In this document: piece by piece, positions 40,131 through 48,865 of the stretch | Layout: every line of letters starts with the position of its first letter | How positions within the stretch are numbered: the stretch's first letter is position 1 | Source: Kalymmatonema hyalinum WJT4-NPBG1 | GTDB lineage: Bacteria; Cyanobacteriota; Cyanobacteriia; Cyanobacteriales; Nostocaceae | Assembly (NCBI GenBank): GCA_019359075.1 | Contig: JAHHIB010000005.1 | Coordinates: 62,001 to 126,000 of the forward strand | DNA: 64,000 nt | Direction: 5' to 3' | Program-made: the position numbers and the translations under genes | Notes under the pieces: model-generated | Databases searched by the model: none | Told to the model about the DNA's origin: nothing | Seen by the model: only the letters and a program-made list of their open reading frames with translations

Positions 40131-40160
40131 GGTAGAGACGCTACACATAAGGTCTCTACC
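40131..40160. terminator. Hairpin after thioredoxin, possible terminator or repeat
   Basis: GGTAGAGAC and GTCTCTACC form a nine-pair stem 11 bases after the stop. No T-run follows. The same GTAGAGACG/CGTCTCTAC arms bound a repeat at 62816-62889, so it may be a dispersed repeat that works as a terminator. Confidence 0.5.
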
Positions 40161-40236
40161 AGTCATCTGAACTTGTATATTCTTCAAAATCGACAAAAGA
40201 AAAGAATGAAGAGATTTATCTATGATAAATAACCCT

Positions 40237-41397
40237 TCAGAAAGAAAAAACTGTTCGCAACGTGCCAGTGACAATCGTACCATTTGCCTCTTGGTTAGAA
40301 GCATTGGTAATAACCTGAATCAAAGGCGTGACCTGGATGTTGTTACTTACAGGAAAGTTGTAGAATGCTTCAAAGTTAGTTTGAGTGGCATTACCAATCT
40401 CACTAACAATAAAGGGTTGACCTGCGGCAATACCAGCTAAAGCACCTCGGGTAAACAAGTCTGGAAATGCCACTCCCGCCATCCAGTAGTTGGGCTTGAT
40501 ATCGCCAAAAGCAGTGTTGTTGTAGCTACCGTAGCCATAACGACCAAAGATGGCAAATTTCGGTGAAAGAGTGAACTCGAAATTCACCCCGAATACGTCA
40601 TAGCGGTTGTCAAATAATTCGCCGCCACTGTACTGGAGGCGCAGGGCAAAAGCTTTCGAGGGCGCATATTCCAGTTCAACGGTACCCTGATACGTATCGC
40701 CAAATAAACCTTGGTTGCCGCCCCCATTCGGATATAGCAGGGGAACAAACAACGCTACACCAGGGATAAATCCCTCATCGCCTGGGTTAGCTGCATCTGA
40801 TGCTGCATACAAAGCCCGCACTGAAAACGGTCCTGAACCCGGCTTCCAGTCAATTGCTGCACCTGCCGCTGGACCATTGAGAGGGGCGAGAATGTAGTTG
40901 TTGATAAATGCCTGAGTGCTAAAGTCTTGAAAGCTTAGGTAAGCGTAGCTGTTGCGGTCAACATAGCTGATAGTGCGAATATTAGGCCCAACAGACACTG
41001 TGAAGTTCTTGAACGGCTCAAAGGTGTAGTACAGCAGATCTAGTATGAATTGGTTGTCAACGGGTGGTGAAACCGAGAAGTCTTGAACACTGCCAAAAGA
41101 CGGCTCTAGAAATCCTGCGGGATTGTCTTCACCGGCATCGCTACCTGTGTCGAAAACAATTTTCAACTGGTCTGTACCAATTAAGCTGGTATTTAACTCT
41201 ACCAAAGCTCGGTAAGCCACCGTAGGATTCGGGTCAGAACGGGTAATCTCTTCACCTGTAGGGCTGATGATGCGTTCCCCATCAAATCCTCCGGCATTGA
41301 CTGTCATGATCACTTGACCAGTTAGCTTGGTGGTTGTGGAGAACTGATTTGCCTCTATTTCTGCCGTCTTGGCTTCCAAAACGTCTACCCGTCCCCC
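40237..41397 (-). pseudogene. Cyanobacterial porin (SLH/OprB type), 5'-truncated
   Basis: About 385 codons encode the C-terminal barrel of the porins found in cyanobacterial outer membranes. The frame enters in the coiled coil just before the barrel (RVDVLEAKTAEIEANQF), continues STTTKLTGQV and then long beta strands, and ends in the aromatic TLRTVFSF typical of outer-membrane barrels. The signal peptide and SLH domain expected upstream are missing. An in-frame TGA occurs at about 41,400, and beyond it the DNA reads as another gene on the other strand. No real start codon is present (a TTG at 41379 is only formal), so I call a truncated pseudogene. Confidence 0.8.
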
Positions 41398-42430
41398 TCA
41401 TAAATCCGGCTATATTCCATATCCAGCCGGGGCGTTGTGCTACCGCAATTCCGCAATGCGGGATTTGGTGACATTCGCTGCTCCCTATATGTACCACGGT
41501 GAAGCAGAACCCACGGTTGGCATCTATGGCTTGGAGGGGTCAAAGCCTGGAGCTGCGGCTGCTTCTGTATATCTCAGCCACAAGGTTATTCGCCCCACAA
41601 AGAGTGGATACGGCAGAATCATTGGCAAGGCTCTGTTTAATTGTAAGAAACTTTATGCGCGACTATTGTGTATGGCGAGTCCGGAAGACCGTTTCACAAT
41701 TGTTCCCGTTCCTCGACTTCCCGCAGAAATTTCCGGTTCTGATGTAGAGCAACAAATTCAATTCATTCAGGAGAGAATCGATAAGGCAAGTAATGATGAA
41801 CTCTTGGCGGACAAAGAAGCCCTGCATCTGCTTTCAGAAATCGGTCCAGACCAAAATATCATCACCTACGCGTTTAATTTCAAACATCCAGATGGCTCGC
41901 TCAACACAGATTTAACTCTGGCAAACCGTCTCAATAGGGCGATCTATGAGAAACTGAGCATTGACCCAGGTGAGGATATTTACGGTTATAAGCTCATCGT
42001 TAGTACTACAGATTTTGACGCTGCTCATTACGGTGAAGTTTTCATCGAACACTATAAGCAGCGTCTACTAGGAGTATCTGGAGCAACAGGCTCGTCTATC
42101 ACCGTACTGCGTTCTACGGTACTCGAACCGTGGCTTGCAGAAACATCAAAGGGGTCATTTCTCGATGTTCTCGAACATGAGTTTCGTCAGGCGGTTGCTG
42201 ATTCTCTGTTCCGAGATGCACTTCTTCAGGTCTTTGAAGATGTTGACAAGAATAAAGATGGGGTTCTGGAAGTCTCTGAAATTGAGGCGAAATTTAAAGC
42301 CTTGGGCTATGAAGATGAAGACATCAGCCTGTTCTGGAACATGAGTGATGCTGACAAAGATAGTACTTTGTCGATGGAGGAATTTCTTCAGAACTTCTCG
42401 CAATTCTTAGTGTTGTCATCTCGGGGTTAA
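41387..42430 (+). pseudogene. PLP-dependent group II decarboxylase with EF-hands, 5'-truncated
   Basis: The sequence resembles the C-terminal half of group II PLP decarboxylases. It begins at PHKSGYIPYPAGALCYRN, where the PLP-binding lysine lies (usual form DPHKLGYIPYPAG), and continues HGEAEPTVGIYGLEGSKPG. The N-terminal half is absent. The tail carries two EF-hand calcium loops, DKNKDGVLEVSE and DADKDSTLSMEE, suggesting calcium-responsive control of the original enzyme. The open frame begins at a TTG at 41369 that lies inside the neighbouring porin remnant. Without the substrate half it cannot be a working decarboxylase. Confidence 0.8.
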
Positions 42431-42444
42431 TTGTCTGACAGCGC

Positions 42445-42667
42445 CAGGGCAAACGCATCTAAATTTAGTGCATAGGTAATTGACCAAAAGTCTAATTTAT
42501 GCATTTAAGGAAACAATCAGATTTATCGCTCTTCGGCATTTTGCTTATTTATAAAAGTTAAGTCAAAAGCCCAACGAGCGTGCTAGTCAATAAGCGTTGC
42601 TTAATGCGATTGTTTGAGACTCTATTGAAAGCAGAGCCTTGTTAATGACATTCCGGCGTTTGCCCTG
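42445..42667. mobile_element. Inverted-repeat element, family 2, copy a
   Basis: CAGGGCAAACGC at the left matches the inverse of the right end GCGTTTGCCCTG exactly. The left end continues CATCTAAA, also shared with the copy at 44275. The 223-bp interior has no ORF and is unlike the other copy. It separates the decarboxylase remnant from the globin remnant. Confidence 0.7.
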
Positions 42668-42681
42668 GTATTAAAACGTTT

Positions 42682-43290
42682 TTGTATTGTGGCATTAGCA
42701 ATTCAGCCATTGAATGGTTGAATATCAACACTGTGTCTCCAGATGTCATTCAAGAATATTTACGATATCACACTGCTGATATTGAAGTTGATGCGTTCAG
42801 TGCGATCGCAGATCAAATGTTAAAAGGTGCAAATGAAATTCATGGAGCTGTTGAATTAGAGCATTCAGCGATCATTGCATCATCTGAAACACCAACCGCC
42901 TCTAACGTTGCAGAAAAAGAGGCGAACGAATTACCTGCAGATTTGCTAGAGAAGAGTTTTGCCACTATTAAGCCACGTGCTGAAGAATTCGTCGCCAGTT
43001 TCTACGAGAACTTGTTTCTCGCTCACCCAGAGGTGAAACCCTTGTTTGCCAAGATTGACATGGCAACACAACAGAAAAAGCTGTTAAATGCTCTAATCTT
43101 GGTTGTAGAGAATCTCCGCAACCCAGAATCTCTAGGGCAAGTTCTCAGCGCATTGGGAGCCAGACACGTTGGCTATGGGGCAATTCCTAAATACTATCCT
43201 GCGGTCGGACAAGCCTTACTCACAACGTTTGAACAGTATCTTCAAGCAGATTGGACGCCTGAAGTCAAGCAAGCTTGGGTGGGATTATAG
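42682..43290 (+). pseudogene. Globin-domain protein fragment
   Basis: Residues about 85-200 are a single-domain globin related to the flavohemoglobin/neuroglobin class: LLEKSFATIKPRAEEFVASFYENLF, then HPEVKPLFAKIDM and LGARHVGYGAIPKYYPAVG with the proximal-type histidine. It stops at QAWVGL, about 20-25 residues before the usual end of the H helix. At the 5' side there is no ATG before residue 46; the frame runs directly out of the inverted-repeat element ending at 42667. The first 80 residues are not globin and were not identified. Loss at both ends suggests a disrupted gene. Confidence 0.65.
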
Positions 43291-43340
43291 CTCATGCAAA
43301 TGTACCTCATCCGACTACACACCGCTATAATTTAAGACCT

Positions 43341-43739
43341 TTAAGCGCTTGATCTTGCTAAGAAAACACCGATTTGGATGCCAATCATTCCTGCGATCGC
43401 ACTACCAACAAAATAAATTAACAGCATTGTGATATCGCCCTTATCTAAGAAATTTCTTGATTCCAAGCCATAGGTAGAGAAGGTAGTATATGCACCGCAG
43501 AAACCTGTTGTCGTCATCAGGCGAAGTTCAGGCGAGATGATGCGAATATTCTCGACCGCTAGAGTCAAAATATAAGCAATCAATAAACAGCCAGTCACGT
43601 TAATAAAGAATGTGCCGTAAAAGCCAAAATCTTTTCCAAAAATAGCTTTTGCAAATTCGGTTCCATAAAAACGACTCAACGCTCCAAAAATCGCCCCGAT
43701 CGCCACAGCTAGGGGATAACGTCCTTTCAAAAAATTCAT
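43341..43739 (-). CDS. crcB: CrcB/Fluc fluoride channel subunit (second of pair)
   Basis: The 132-residue protein has four hydrophobic helices with the CrcB landmarks: GAIFGALSRFYGTEF, GTFFINVTGCLLIAYIL and TTGFCGAYTTFSTYGLESRNF. Fluc proteins expel fluoride as antiparallel dimers. Many genomes use one gene; here a second copy lies 94 bases upstream on the same strand, suggesting a heterodimer. No fluoride riboswitch was recognised upstream of the pair. Confidence 0.9.
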   Translation of the reverse strand: MNFLKGRYPLAVAIGAIFGALSRFYGTEFAKAIFGKDFGFYGTFFINVTGCLLIAYILTLAVENIRIISPELRLMTTTGFCGAYTTFSTYGLESRNFLDKGDITMLLIYFVGSAIAGMIGIQIGVFLARSSA

Positions 43740-43833
43740 TGTTTTTTACCTAAAAATATGTGTGGCTTTTCGTAAAGACCTTTTTCAAACTTGCTTTAAG
43801 GTGTATCCCAAACTTTTTTATGACTTGAGGAAA

Positions 43834-44223
43834 TTACTTCACGAAAAGCTTGGCGATCGCTACTCCTAAAATCACCGCTCCCAAACCTAGAACTGCACTC
43901 CCTGCCCAATAAAAGACCGTCCCAGTCTTTTGTTTGCTACGCCATAGAGTCAGAGTATCAAAGCCATAGGTTGAAAATGTGGTGTAAGAACCTAAAAATC
44001 CAGTCCTAATTAGTAAATCTAATTCTGATGGATAGCCTGTAATTCCTTTAGAAATCGTGAAAAAGAAACCCATCGCTAAGCATCCAGTCAGATTAATGGC
44101 AAATGTTCCATAGGGAAATTTTGTCCCAAATTTAGCTTTTGTCCATTCTGTGATGTAAAACCGAGACAGTGCTCCAGGAACTGCACCCATAGCAATTGAG
44201 AGAACATTAGTTAAGTCTGCCAT
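43834..44223 (-). CDS. crcB: CrcB/Fluc fluoride channel subunit (first of pair)
   Basis: The 129-residue protein has GAVPGALSRFYITEWTKAKF, YGTFAINLTGCLAMGFFFTI and RTGFLGSYTTFSTYGFDTL, again four hydrophobic helices. It is related to but clearly divergent from the downstream copy. Heteromeric two-gene Fluc channels are known in other bacteria, where each partner supplies part of the pore. The region upstream holds only a short leader before an inverted-repeat element. Confidence 0.9.
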   Translation of the reverse strand: MADLTNVLSIAMGAVPGALSRFYITEWTKAKFGTKFPYGTFAINLTGCLAMGFFFTISKGITGYPSELDLLIRTGFLGSYTTFSTYGFDTLTLWRSKQKTGTVFYWAGSAVLGLGAVILGVAIAKLFVK

Positions 44224-44274
44224 TAGTTTTGTAACTCTCTGCGCTCAATTTTTGAGTTGTTTTGCATATAATAT

Positions 44275-44402
44275 CAGGGCAAACGCATCTAAAGTGTAAG
44301 AATGCTTTTATTGCAGGGGTTTCAACGTTTTATCGTCCAGCCTTCTTTTTGAGTAAAAGCCTTACCTCGTAAGCATTTCAGAAATCACGTGCGTTTGCCC
44401 TG
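44275..44402. mobile_element. Inverted-repeat element, family 2, copy b
   Basis: The left end CAGGGCAAACGCATCTAAA and the right end TGCGTTTGCCCTG are inverted over 13 bases. The 128-bp element is flanked on the left by ATAATAT and, three bases beyond the right end, by ATAATAT, a possible target duplication if the true ends differ slightly. No ORF. Non-coding DNA continues to 44617 with nothing else seen. Confidence 0.75.
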
Positions 44403-44617
44403 CTGATAATATGTCTACTTGTATTTAGTATGTAGTTATCCAGCTAAAGCCTTCGTTAGATATTTATTATCCCATCCTCAAGATTACATTTACGTTTTAC
44501 TCCTTTTTTAAGTGTCTTTTCTTGATTTAAAAGATTGAGAGAAAATCGTCTTAAAATCGCGAACTTTTGAGGAGTATTGCTGAGACCGCGTAGGTGTTTC
44601 AGTTAACTGATACCAAA

Positions 44618-45547
44618 CTAATCACTAATAACAAATGATAAAAGTGTGCATTCCCAAACAAGGCGCGGCTGAGCATAGCAAAGCAGAGATTTACGAGCTT
44701 GTTCTAACTGTTTAATCATGCTTGGTTGACGCTTTTGCTGCCAGTAGGACTGTTGCAGATAATCGACTAACCATAATTGAGCTTCTGTATCTAAATCCTT
44801 ATCAATTTGTTTGGCTAATTCCAGAGCCTCACGATAGCATGAAGGCACTTTAGTGACGGTTTTTAGGAGTTCAGGGGGAATGGCTTGCAGTTGTTGGTAA
44901 GATGCGATCGCATCTCCCGGACTACCAGCTGCGACACTCAAGACTGCCGAATGCTGCAAAATTTCCTCATGTCCTGTTTGTGTCAGAACCTGAGCCATTG
45001 CTGCTGCATTCAAACGATAGAAAGGAATTCGCTGACAACGTGACACCAACGTTGGTAACACAGACTCAACCGAAGGCACAATTAAAATCAGCGTCGCCTG
45101 TCCCGGTTCTTCCAAAGTCTTGAGCAAGGCATTTGCTGCGGCTTCCGCCATTGTTTCTGCTTGCTCTAACACGACCATGTGTCTTGGTGCTTGCAACGGC
45201 GGACGGCTGAGAAACTCGGTAATTTCTCGAATTTGTTCTAGGCGAATTGTCGGCGGTGCTTTGCGCTTGACTCCTTTTTCTGCGGCTTCGGTTGCTGTTA
45301 GCCGCTGTCCTTGATACAGGTAGGTTGGCTGCACCCACAACAAATCTGGGTGGTTAGCTTGTCGCACGCGGTTTTTATGTGAACCAAATAGCAATTCCAC
45401 AAAGCATTGTGCTGCTAAACTCCGTCCCACACCCTCTGGACCCGCAAACAGATATGCTGGAGCAACACGATTTTTTCGTACAGCTTGCCTCAGTAATTCT
45501 ACGCCTTGCTGCTGCCCTACAAGTGGTGCAAATGCATCATTGGTCAT
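44618..45547 (-). CDS. holB: DNA polymerase III delta-prime subunit
   Basis: Delta-prime is the stator of the clamp loader. The 309-residue AAA+ protein begins FAPLVGQQQGVELLRQAV and has FAGPEGVGRSLAAQ, where arginine stands in the P-loop position usually held by lysine. It also has ALLKTLEEPGQATLILIVP and LVSRCQRIPFYRL (SRC motif with the arginine finger region). A degenerate P-loop agrees with the known non-hydrolytic role of delta-prime. The zinc-binding cysteine cluster of many homologues is absent. It overlaps the upstream tmk by four bases (ATGA), so translation is coupled. Confidence 0.9.
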   Translation of the reverse strand: MTNDAFAPLVGQQQGVELLRQAVRKNRVAPAYLFAGPEGVGRSLAAQCFVELLFGSHKNRVRQANHPDLLWVQPTYLYQGQRLTATEAAEKGVKRKAPPTIRLEQIREITEFLSRPPLQAPRHMVVLEQAETMAEAAANALLKTLEEPGQATLILIVPSVESVLPTLVSRCQRIPFYRLNAAAMAQVLTQTGHEEILQHSAVLSVAAGSPGDAIASYQQLQAIPPELLKTVTKVPSCYREALELAKQIDKDLDTEAQLWLVDYLQQSYWQQKRQPSMIKQLEQARKSLLCYAQPRLVWECTLLSFVISD

Positions 45548-46218
45548 GAGTTATGAGTCTCCTTGTCCCCCGATCTCCCTCCCCACAGTTCCCAAGCTTT
45601 CAGCTTAGAGGTTAAAAGTGCCTGAATCTGTTGCTGTACAGCTTCTTTACTCAAGCTAGCATCTACACGGACAATTCGCTCTGGGTAAGATGCATACAGT
45701 TGAGCATATCCTTGCTGGACACGACGATGAAAGTCTATGGTCTCTTGTTCAATGCGGTCAAACGTATCCCCGCCTCCTCGTTTGCGGCTAAGTCCCACCT
45801 CGACATCCACATCAAACCACAAAGTCAAATCGCTTTCTAAGCTGGATGTGGCGATCGCATTTAACTGACGGGTTAAACTGATATCTAAACCGCGTCCCCA
45901 TCCCTGGTAGGCAATGGTAGAGTCAGTGTAGCGATCGCACAAAACAATCGCCCCGTCTTGGATGGCTGGCTTGATAATTTGCTCAACGTGTTGCGATCGA
46001 TCAGCAGCATACAACAGTAACTCTGTCCTATCTGCAATTGAGTTAGACTCTGCTGACAACAACAGTTTTCGTAGATGCAACCCTAACTCTGTTCCTCCTG
46101 GTTGACGAGTTACAACGACAGAAGTCTCAAAACTTTGTAACCATTCTTGCGTTAGCTGTATTTGGCTAGTTTTGCCACAACCTTCCACCCCTTCAAATAC
46201 AATCAATCTGCCCTTCAT
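45544..46218 (-). CDS. tmk: Thymidylate kinase
   Basis: Tmk phosphorylates dTMP to dTDP. The 224-residue protein has the P-loop FEGVEGCGKTSQ near the N-terminus, TRQPGGTELGLHLRKLLL (the DR(Y/H)/EPGG region variant), CDRYTDSTIAYQGWGRG and a lid region with arginines (GLSRKRGGGDTF). Tmk-holB adjacency with a four-base overlap is a frequent bacterial arrangement. The last residues (WGGRSGDKETHNS) come from a repeat-like tract, but the start of holB confirms the end. Confidence 0.95.
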   Translation of the reverse strand: MKGRLIVFEGVEGCGKTSQIQLTQEWLQSFETSVVVTRQPGGTELGLHLRKLLLSAESNSIADRTELLLYAADRSQHVEQIIKPAIQDGAIVLCDRYTDSTIAYQGWGRGLDISLTRQLNAIATSSLESDLTLWFDVDVEVGLSRKRGGGDTFDRIEQETIDFHRRVQQGYAQLYASYPERIVRVDASLSKEAVQQQIQALLTSKLKAWELWGGRSGDKETHNS

Positions 46219-46384
46219 ATTTTTTAAATTTTGCTGCTACCGAATTTTTAGAATATATGTTTTCTGACTCAATTAAGTATGTCTGAATATTCTGACCAAA
46301 CAAAGAACTCAGAACTCAGTAGTCAGCGAGTGAGGAATAGAAAGGATGCTCCCGCCCCCAACTCCGTTATGGCATATGAAAAAG

Positions 46385-46480
46385 GGCGTTGCTGAATTGA
46401 GGTATGAAATTTTCTTCCTTTAATTTTCAAAACCCTTATCTTTGCGCGAGTCTAAATTCATACTTTGAATCAGCAACGCC
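46385..46480. mobile_element. Inverted-repeat element, family 3, copy a (simple)
   Basis: GGCGTTGCTGAATTGAGGTATGAA at the left is inverted at the right as TTCATACTTTGAATCAGCAACGCC, with a few mismatches. The 96-bp interior includes AAAACCCTTATC. The element lies between tmk and the small ORFs. The second copy, at 62765-62920, has the same arms and an insertion. Confidence 0.8.
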
Positions 46481-46612
46481 TAAGATTTAAATATTCGTTC
46501 AATATCACCCGATTGGGTGACCCTACAGGATGAAGTCTAACTACCGAAAGCTATTGTATTCTTTATAGCAACCAGCAAGAAGCAGTAGTAATAGCAATAG
46601 GCGAACTTGGCT

Positions 46613-46792
46613 ATGAGTAAGCAACAGGAAGCAGATATCAAACTAGCATATCAAGCAGCGGCAGAAATGACATACATGGTAGCCGTTGGCTTGAGTAAAG
46701 TTATGGAAAAGCAGAAGAAAGAGAAACTCATTGCCAAGCGACAAAAGCGAATGAAATCACAGCAGAGTGTCAAATCATGTGCATTAACCTAG
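46613..46792 (+). CDS. Small basic hypothetical protein
   Basis: The 59-residue ORF (MSKQQEADIKLAYQAAAEMT) predicts one amphipathic helix followed by a strongly basic tail. A TTG at 46607 could add two residues. There is no clear ribosome binding site. Further short open segments follow in the next 220 bases, one (46,864-46,911) overlapping a preceding stop as TAATG. The whole block may be remnants of a larger gene set. Its identity is unknown. Confidence 0.4.
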   Translation: MSKQQEADIKLAYQAAAEMTYMVAVGLSKVMEKQKKEKLIAKRQKRMKSQQSVKSCALT

Positions 46793-46900
46793 GATGACTA
46801 TTTGGCACAAGTAGGACGTTCTGCTCAATTACTGGGTGTGATTACGCCTTTATCGGTGAGTTAATGCGGAAAGCCGCACTGTTTGCCGCAGACGAAGGAG

Positions 46901-47011
46901 ATGAGATGTGAAGAATGCGATCGCCATCTAGATGAAGCACTCTACGAACTCGTGGAGTTGGGAGGCGAACTGACTCACAGCATTCTAGGTGCAGGAAAAG
47001 CTTTTTCTTAA
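46901..47011 (+). CDS. Possible 36-residue ORF
   Basis: MRCEECDRHLDEALYELVEL and a short tail predict an acidic amphipathic helix with a CxxC pair near the start. GAAGGAG stands immediately before the ATG, too close for a normal ribosome binding site. No family was recognised, and it could be a relic. Confidence 0.3.
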   Translation: MRCEECDRHLDEALYELVELGGELTHSILGAGKAFS

Positions 47012-47157
47012 GGACTTAGCCCGCACCGTTGTAGGTGTTAAGAATCGTATCGCCTTTTAGGCGTGGGAGAAGTCAAATACGCAAGCTGTTTATAGACACT
47101 AAGTGTATGGGTGTAAGGATGGATTCCTTTCTACACCCTTATTGCTCTATAGTTCAG

Positions 47158-47670
47158 TTACGACGATGGACTGGTTGCGGGTTTAGTAGTACTAGATGCT
47201 GGTTTTCGCTGTTGTTGGTAATAGCCTGCAACTTTTTTAACATACTCATCAGTGAAACCACTGTTGCAGCCTGTGTAGTTACCAGTCATCCACCAACAAG
47301 CAACGCCACGCACAGCCGCCGTTTCATTACTACCAGTAGCAGTCAACTGATTATTTAACTCCCGGCGTGCAATGCAGGAGACAACTTGGCGTGCTAAGCC
47401 AGAATTATTTTCAAACTGTGTCGGTGTCACTTCCTTCTTGAGACAAGTTTTGGACCAGCCTTTGAGGGTTTCTGGTTTGACTTGCCATTCACTATAATAT
47501 CCATCATTTGCAGTACCAGTTTTCGGTGCAGCCAGCCGCAGTGCTTCTACCATCCTGTTGACTTGGGCTTCAGACGCCGACGACTGTTGTGCTTGAGCTA
47601 AAAAAGATGCTGGAAAAACCACCGAAGACAATCCAAAGCTCAGAATGACTCCACCTAGTAATAATCGCAT
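47158..47670 (-). CDS. Secreted hypothetical protein
   Basis: The 170-residue protein has a signal peptide (MRLLLGGVILSFGLSSVVFP, cleavage after AQAQ). The mature domain has four to five cysteines (KTCLKKE, VVSCIARRE, GVACWWMTG, GCNSGF) and ends in a Ser/Thr/Pro-rich tail. The start at 47670 is fixed by GAGGAG eight bases upstream; a longer open frame reaching 47904 crosses repeat DNA and is not real. No family was recognised; it is probably periplasmic with disulfides. Confidence 0.75.
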   Translation of the reverse strand: MRLLLGGVILSFGLSSVVFPASFLAQAQQSSASEAQVNRMVEALRLAAPKTGTANDGYYSEWQVKPETLKGWSKTCLKKEVTPTQFENNSGLARQVVSCIARRELNNQLTATGSNETAAVRGVACWWMTGNYTGCNSGFTDEYVKKVAGYYQQQRKPASSTTKPATSPSS

Positions 47671-47870
47671 TGGTTTTCTCCTCACGACATTGAACTTCTT
47701 TTTTATACCAAAATTGAGAAAAGTGTAACCACTGCGGTTGGGCAATTGAACCTGCTGAGCGATGGCGCGAAAAGCAGCAACGAAGGCGATGCTCCCAGAG
47801 GGAGCTACCCCACACCGGCGATGGCGCAGAGCGCAGCCCCGAAGGGGCATCGCACTTCTAAGGATTATAC

Positions 47871-48407
47871 TTATAAGTTGCAACCGTTGTGAGATTGCTT
47901 CCACTGGTCACGGTTTATTGTATAAAAAACCCATTCAACACCATAGAGTTGGACATTTTTCTCGTATTGCATACCAGTTTTTTCCATCACTCGACGTGAT
48001 GCCAGGTTTTCTGGTTTAGCGAGTGCTACCAATCGTTCAAATTGCAAAGTTTCAAAGCCGTAACGAAGGAGTGCAACTGTAGACTCAGTTGCTAATCCTT
48101 GTCCCCAGTACTCCCTCGCCAGCAAATAATTTACTTCAATTTCGTCCAGAATTGCTAGATACTCTAAACCACAGTGTCCAATTAATTGCTTGTGTGGTTT
48201 GTAAATCGTTGCCCATCTACCAAACCCGTGTTGCTTCCAGTGTGCCAGATAAGACTCTAACATTTCTTGAGTCTGTTTCCTAGAAGCTGGTTCTGAAATC
48301 AAGCGATACTTCATCACTTCTGGCTCGCCATATATCTGAGCTAAATCGTCTAAATCTGCTGTCACAAGTGGACGTAACCATGTACGAGGAGTTTCTATTA
48401 CAGTCAT
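47871..48407 (-). CDS. GNAT acetyltransferase, RimJ/RimL type
   Basis: The 178-residue protein has the N-terminal TPRTWLRPLVTADLDDLAQI, the core IGHCGLEYL strand, YLLAREYWGQGLATESTVALL with the acetyl-CoA-binding Q-x-x-G-x-A loop, and LVALAKPENLASRRVMEKTG. It probably acetylates an amino group on a protein terminus or small molecule. A palindromic repeat block (47,760-47,865) follows its 3' end, between it and the secreted protein. Confidence 0.9.
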   Translation of the reverse strand: MTVIETPRTWLRPLVTADLDDLAQIYGEPEVMKYRLISEPASRKQTQEMLESYLAHWKQHGFGRWATIYKPHKQLIGHCGLEYLAILDEIEVNYLLAREYWGQGLATESTVALLRYGFETLQFERLVALAKPENLASRRVMEKTGMQYEKNVQLYGVEWVFYTINRDQWKQSHNGCNL

Positions 48408-48452
48408 AGTAGGATATACATTTTACACACATAAATCTGCTGTACGGTTACA

Positions 48453-48485
48453 AGAACCCCGACTTCTTAAAGAAGTCGGGGTTCT
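48453..48485. repeat. Perfect 16-bp-arm palindrome
   Basis: AGAACCCCGACTTCTT is followed, after one base, by its exact reverse complement. It lies 45 bases upstream of the GNAT start. Similar hairpins are dispersed repeats in filamentous cyanobacteria; any effect on the GNAT leader is speculative. A second palindromic repeat (TTGTAGTGAGCGC, then AGTCCTTACTACAA, about 48,559-48,612) follows. Confidence 0.7.
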
Positions 48486-48758
48486 GGCGCGTATGATATA
48501 TCAAAATTAATCACATGAACCACTACTAGTGGTAAGAACGCATTTGTTTTGAAGGCTTTGTAGTGAGCGCTCTTTGCGCTCAAAGAGTCTAGGACTAAAG
48601 TCCTTACTACAAACTTATACAACTATCATAATTAATGCGATGAAGTAACTACCGTGTAGTGTAAGTAATTGAGAACCACTATAAGATTTTTAAGTCCAAT
48701 TTTTTAAACTTTGTTTCAACTTAGGATGAGTTGCAGAAAAATTTCGATAACGTGAAGA

Positions 48759-48788
48759 TATAGCAGTCCTATTTGATTTGTGAGAAAT
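48759..48788. repeat. Single end of MITE-like family 1
   Basis: TATAGCAGTCCTATTTGATT and TGTGAGAA match the terminal repeat of the elements at 1331 and 14049. No partner end was found within 300 bases, so this is a solo or decayed copy. Confidence 0.6.
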
Positions 48789-48865
48789 GTAGATGCAACG
48801 GTGAGGCAGGGAGCAGTTCTGTGTTTTATGGCAGTAAGTAAAAGCCTTGGTTGGAGGTGATACTA

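Noticed and set aside
44224-44617. Fluoride riboswitch upstream of the crcB pair
   Set aside because: No recognisable conserved core by eye; the region is mostly an inverted-repeat element.
47671-47904. N-terminal extension of the secreted protein
   Set aside because: Crosses a palindromic repeat block; the signal peptide and GAGGAG site fix the start at 47670.
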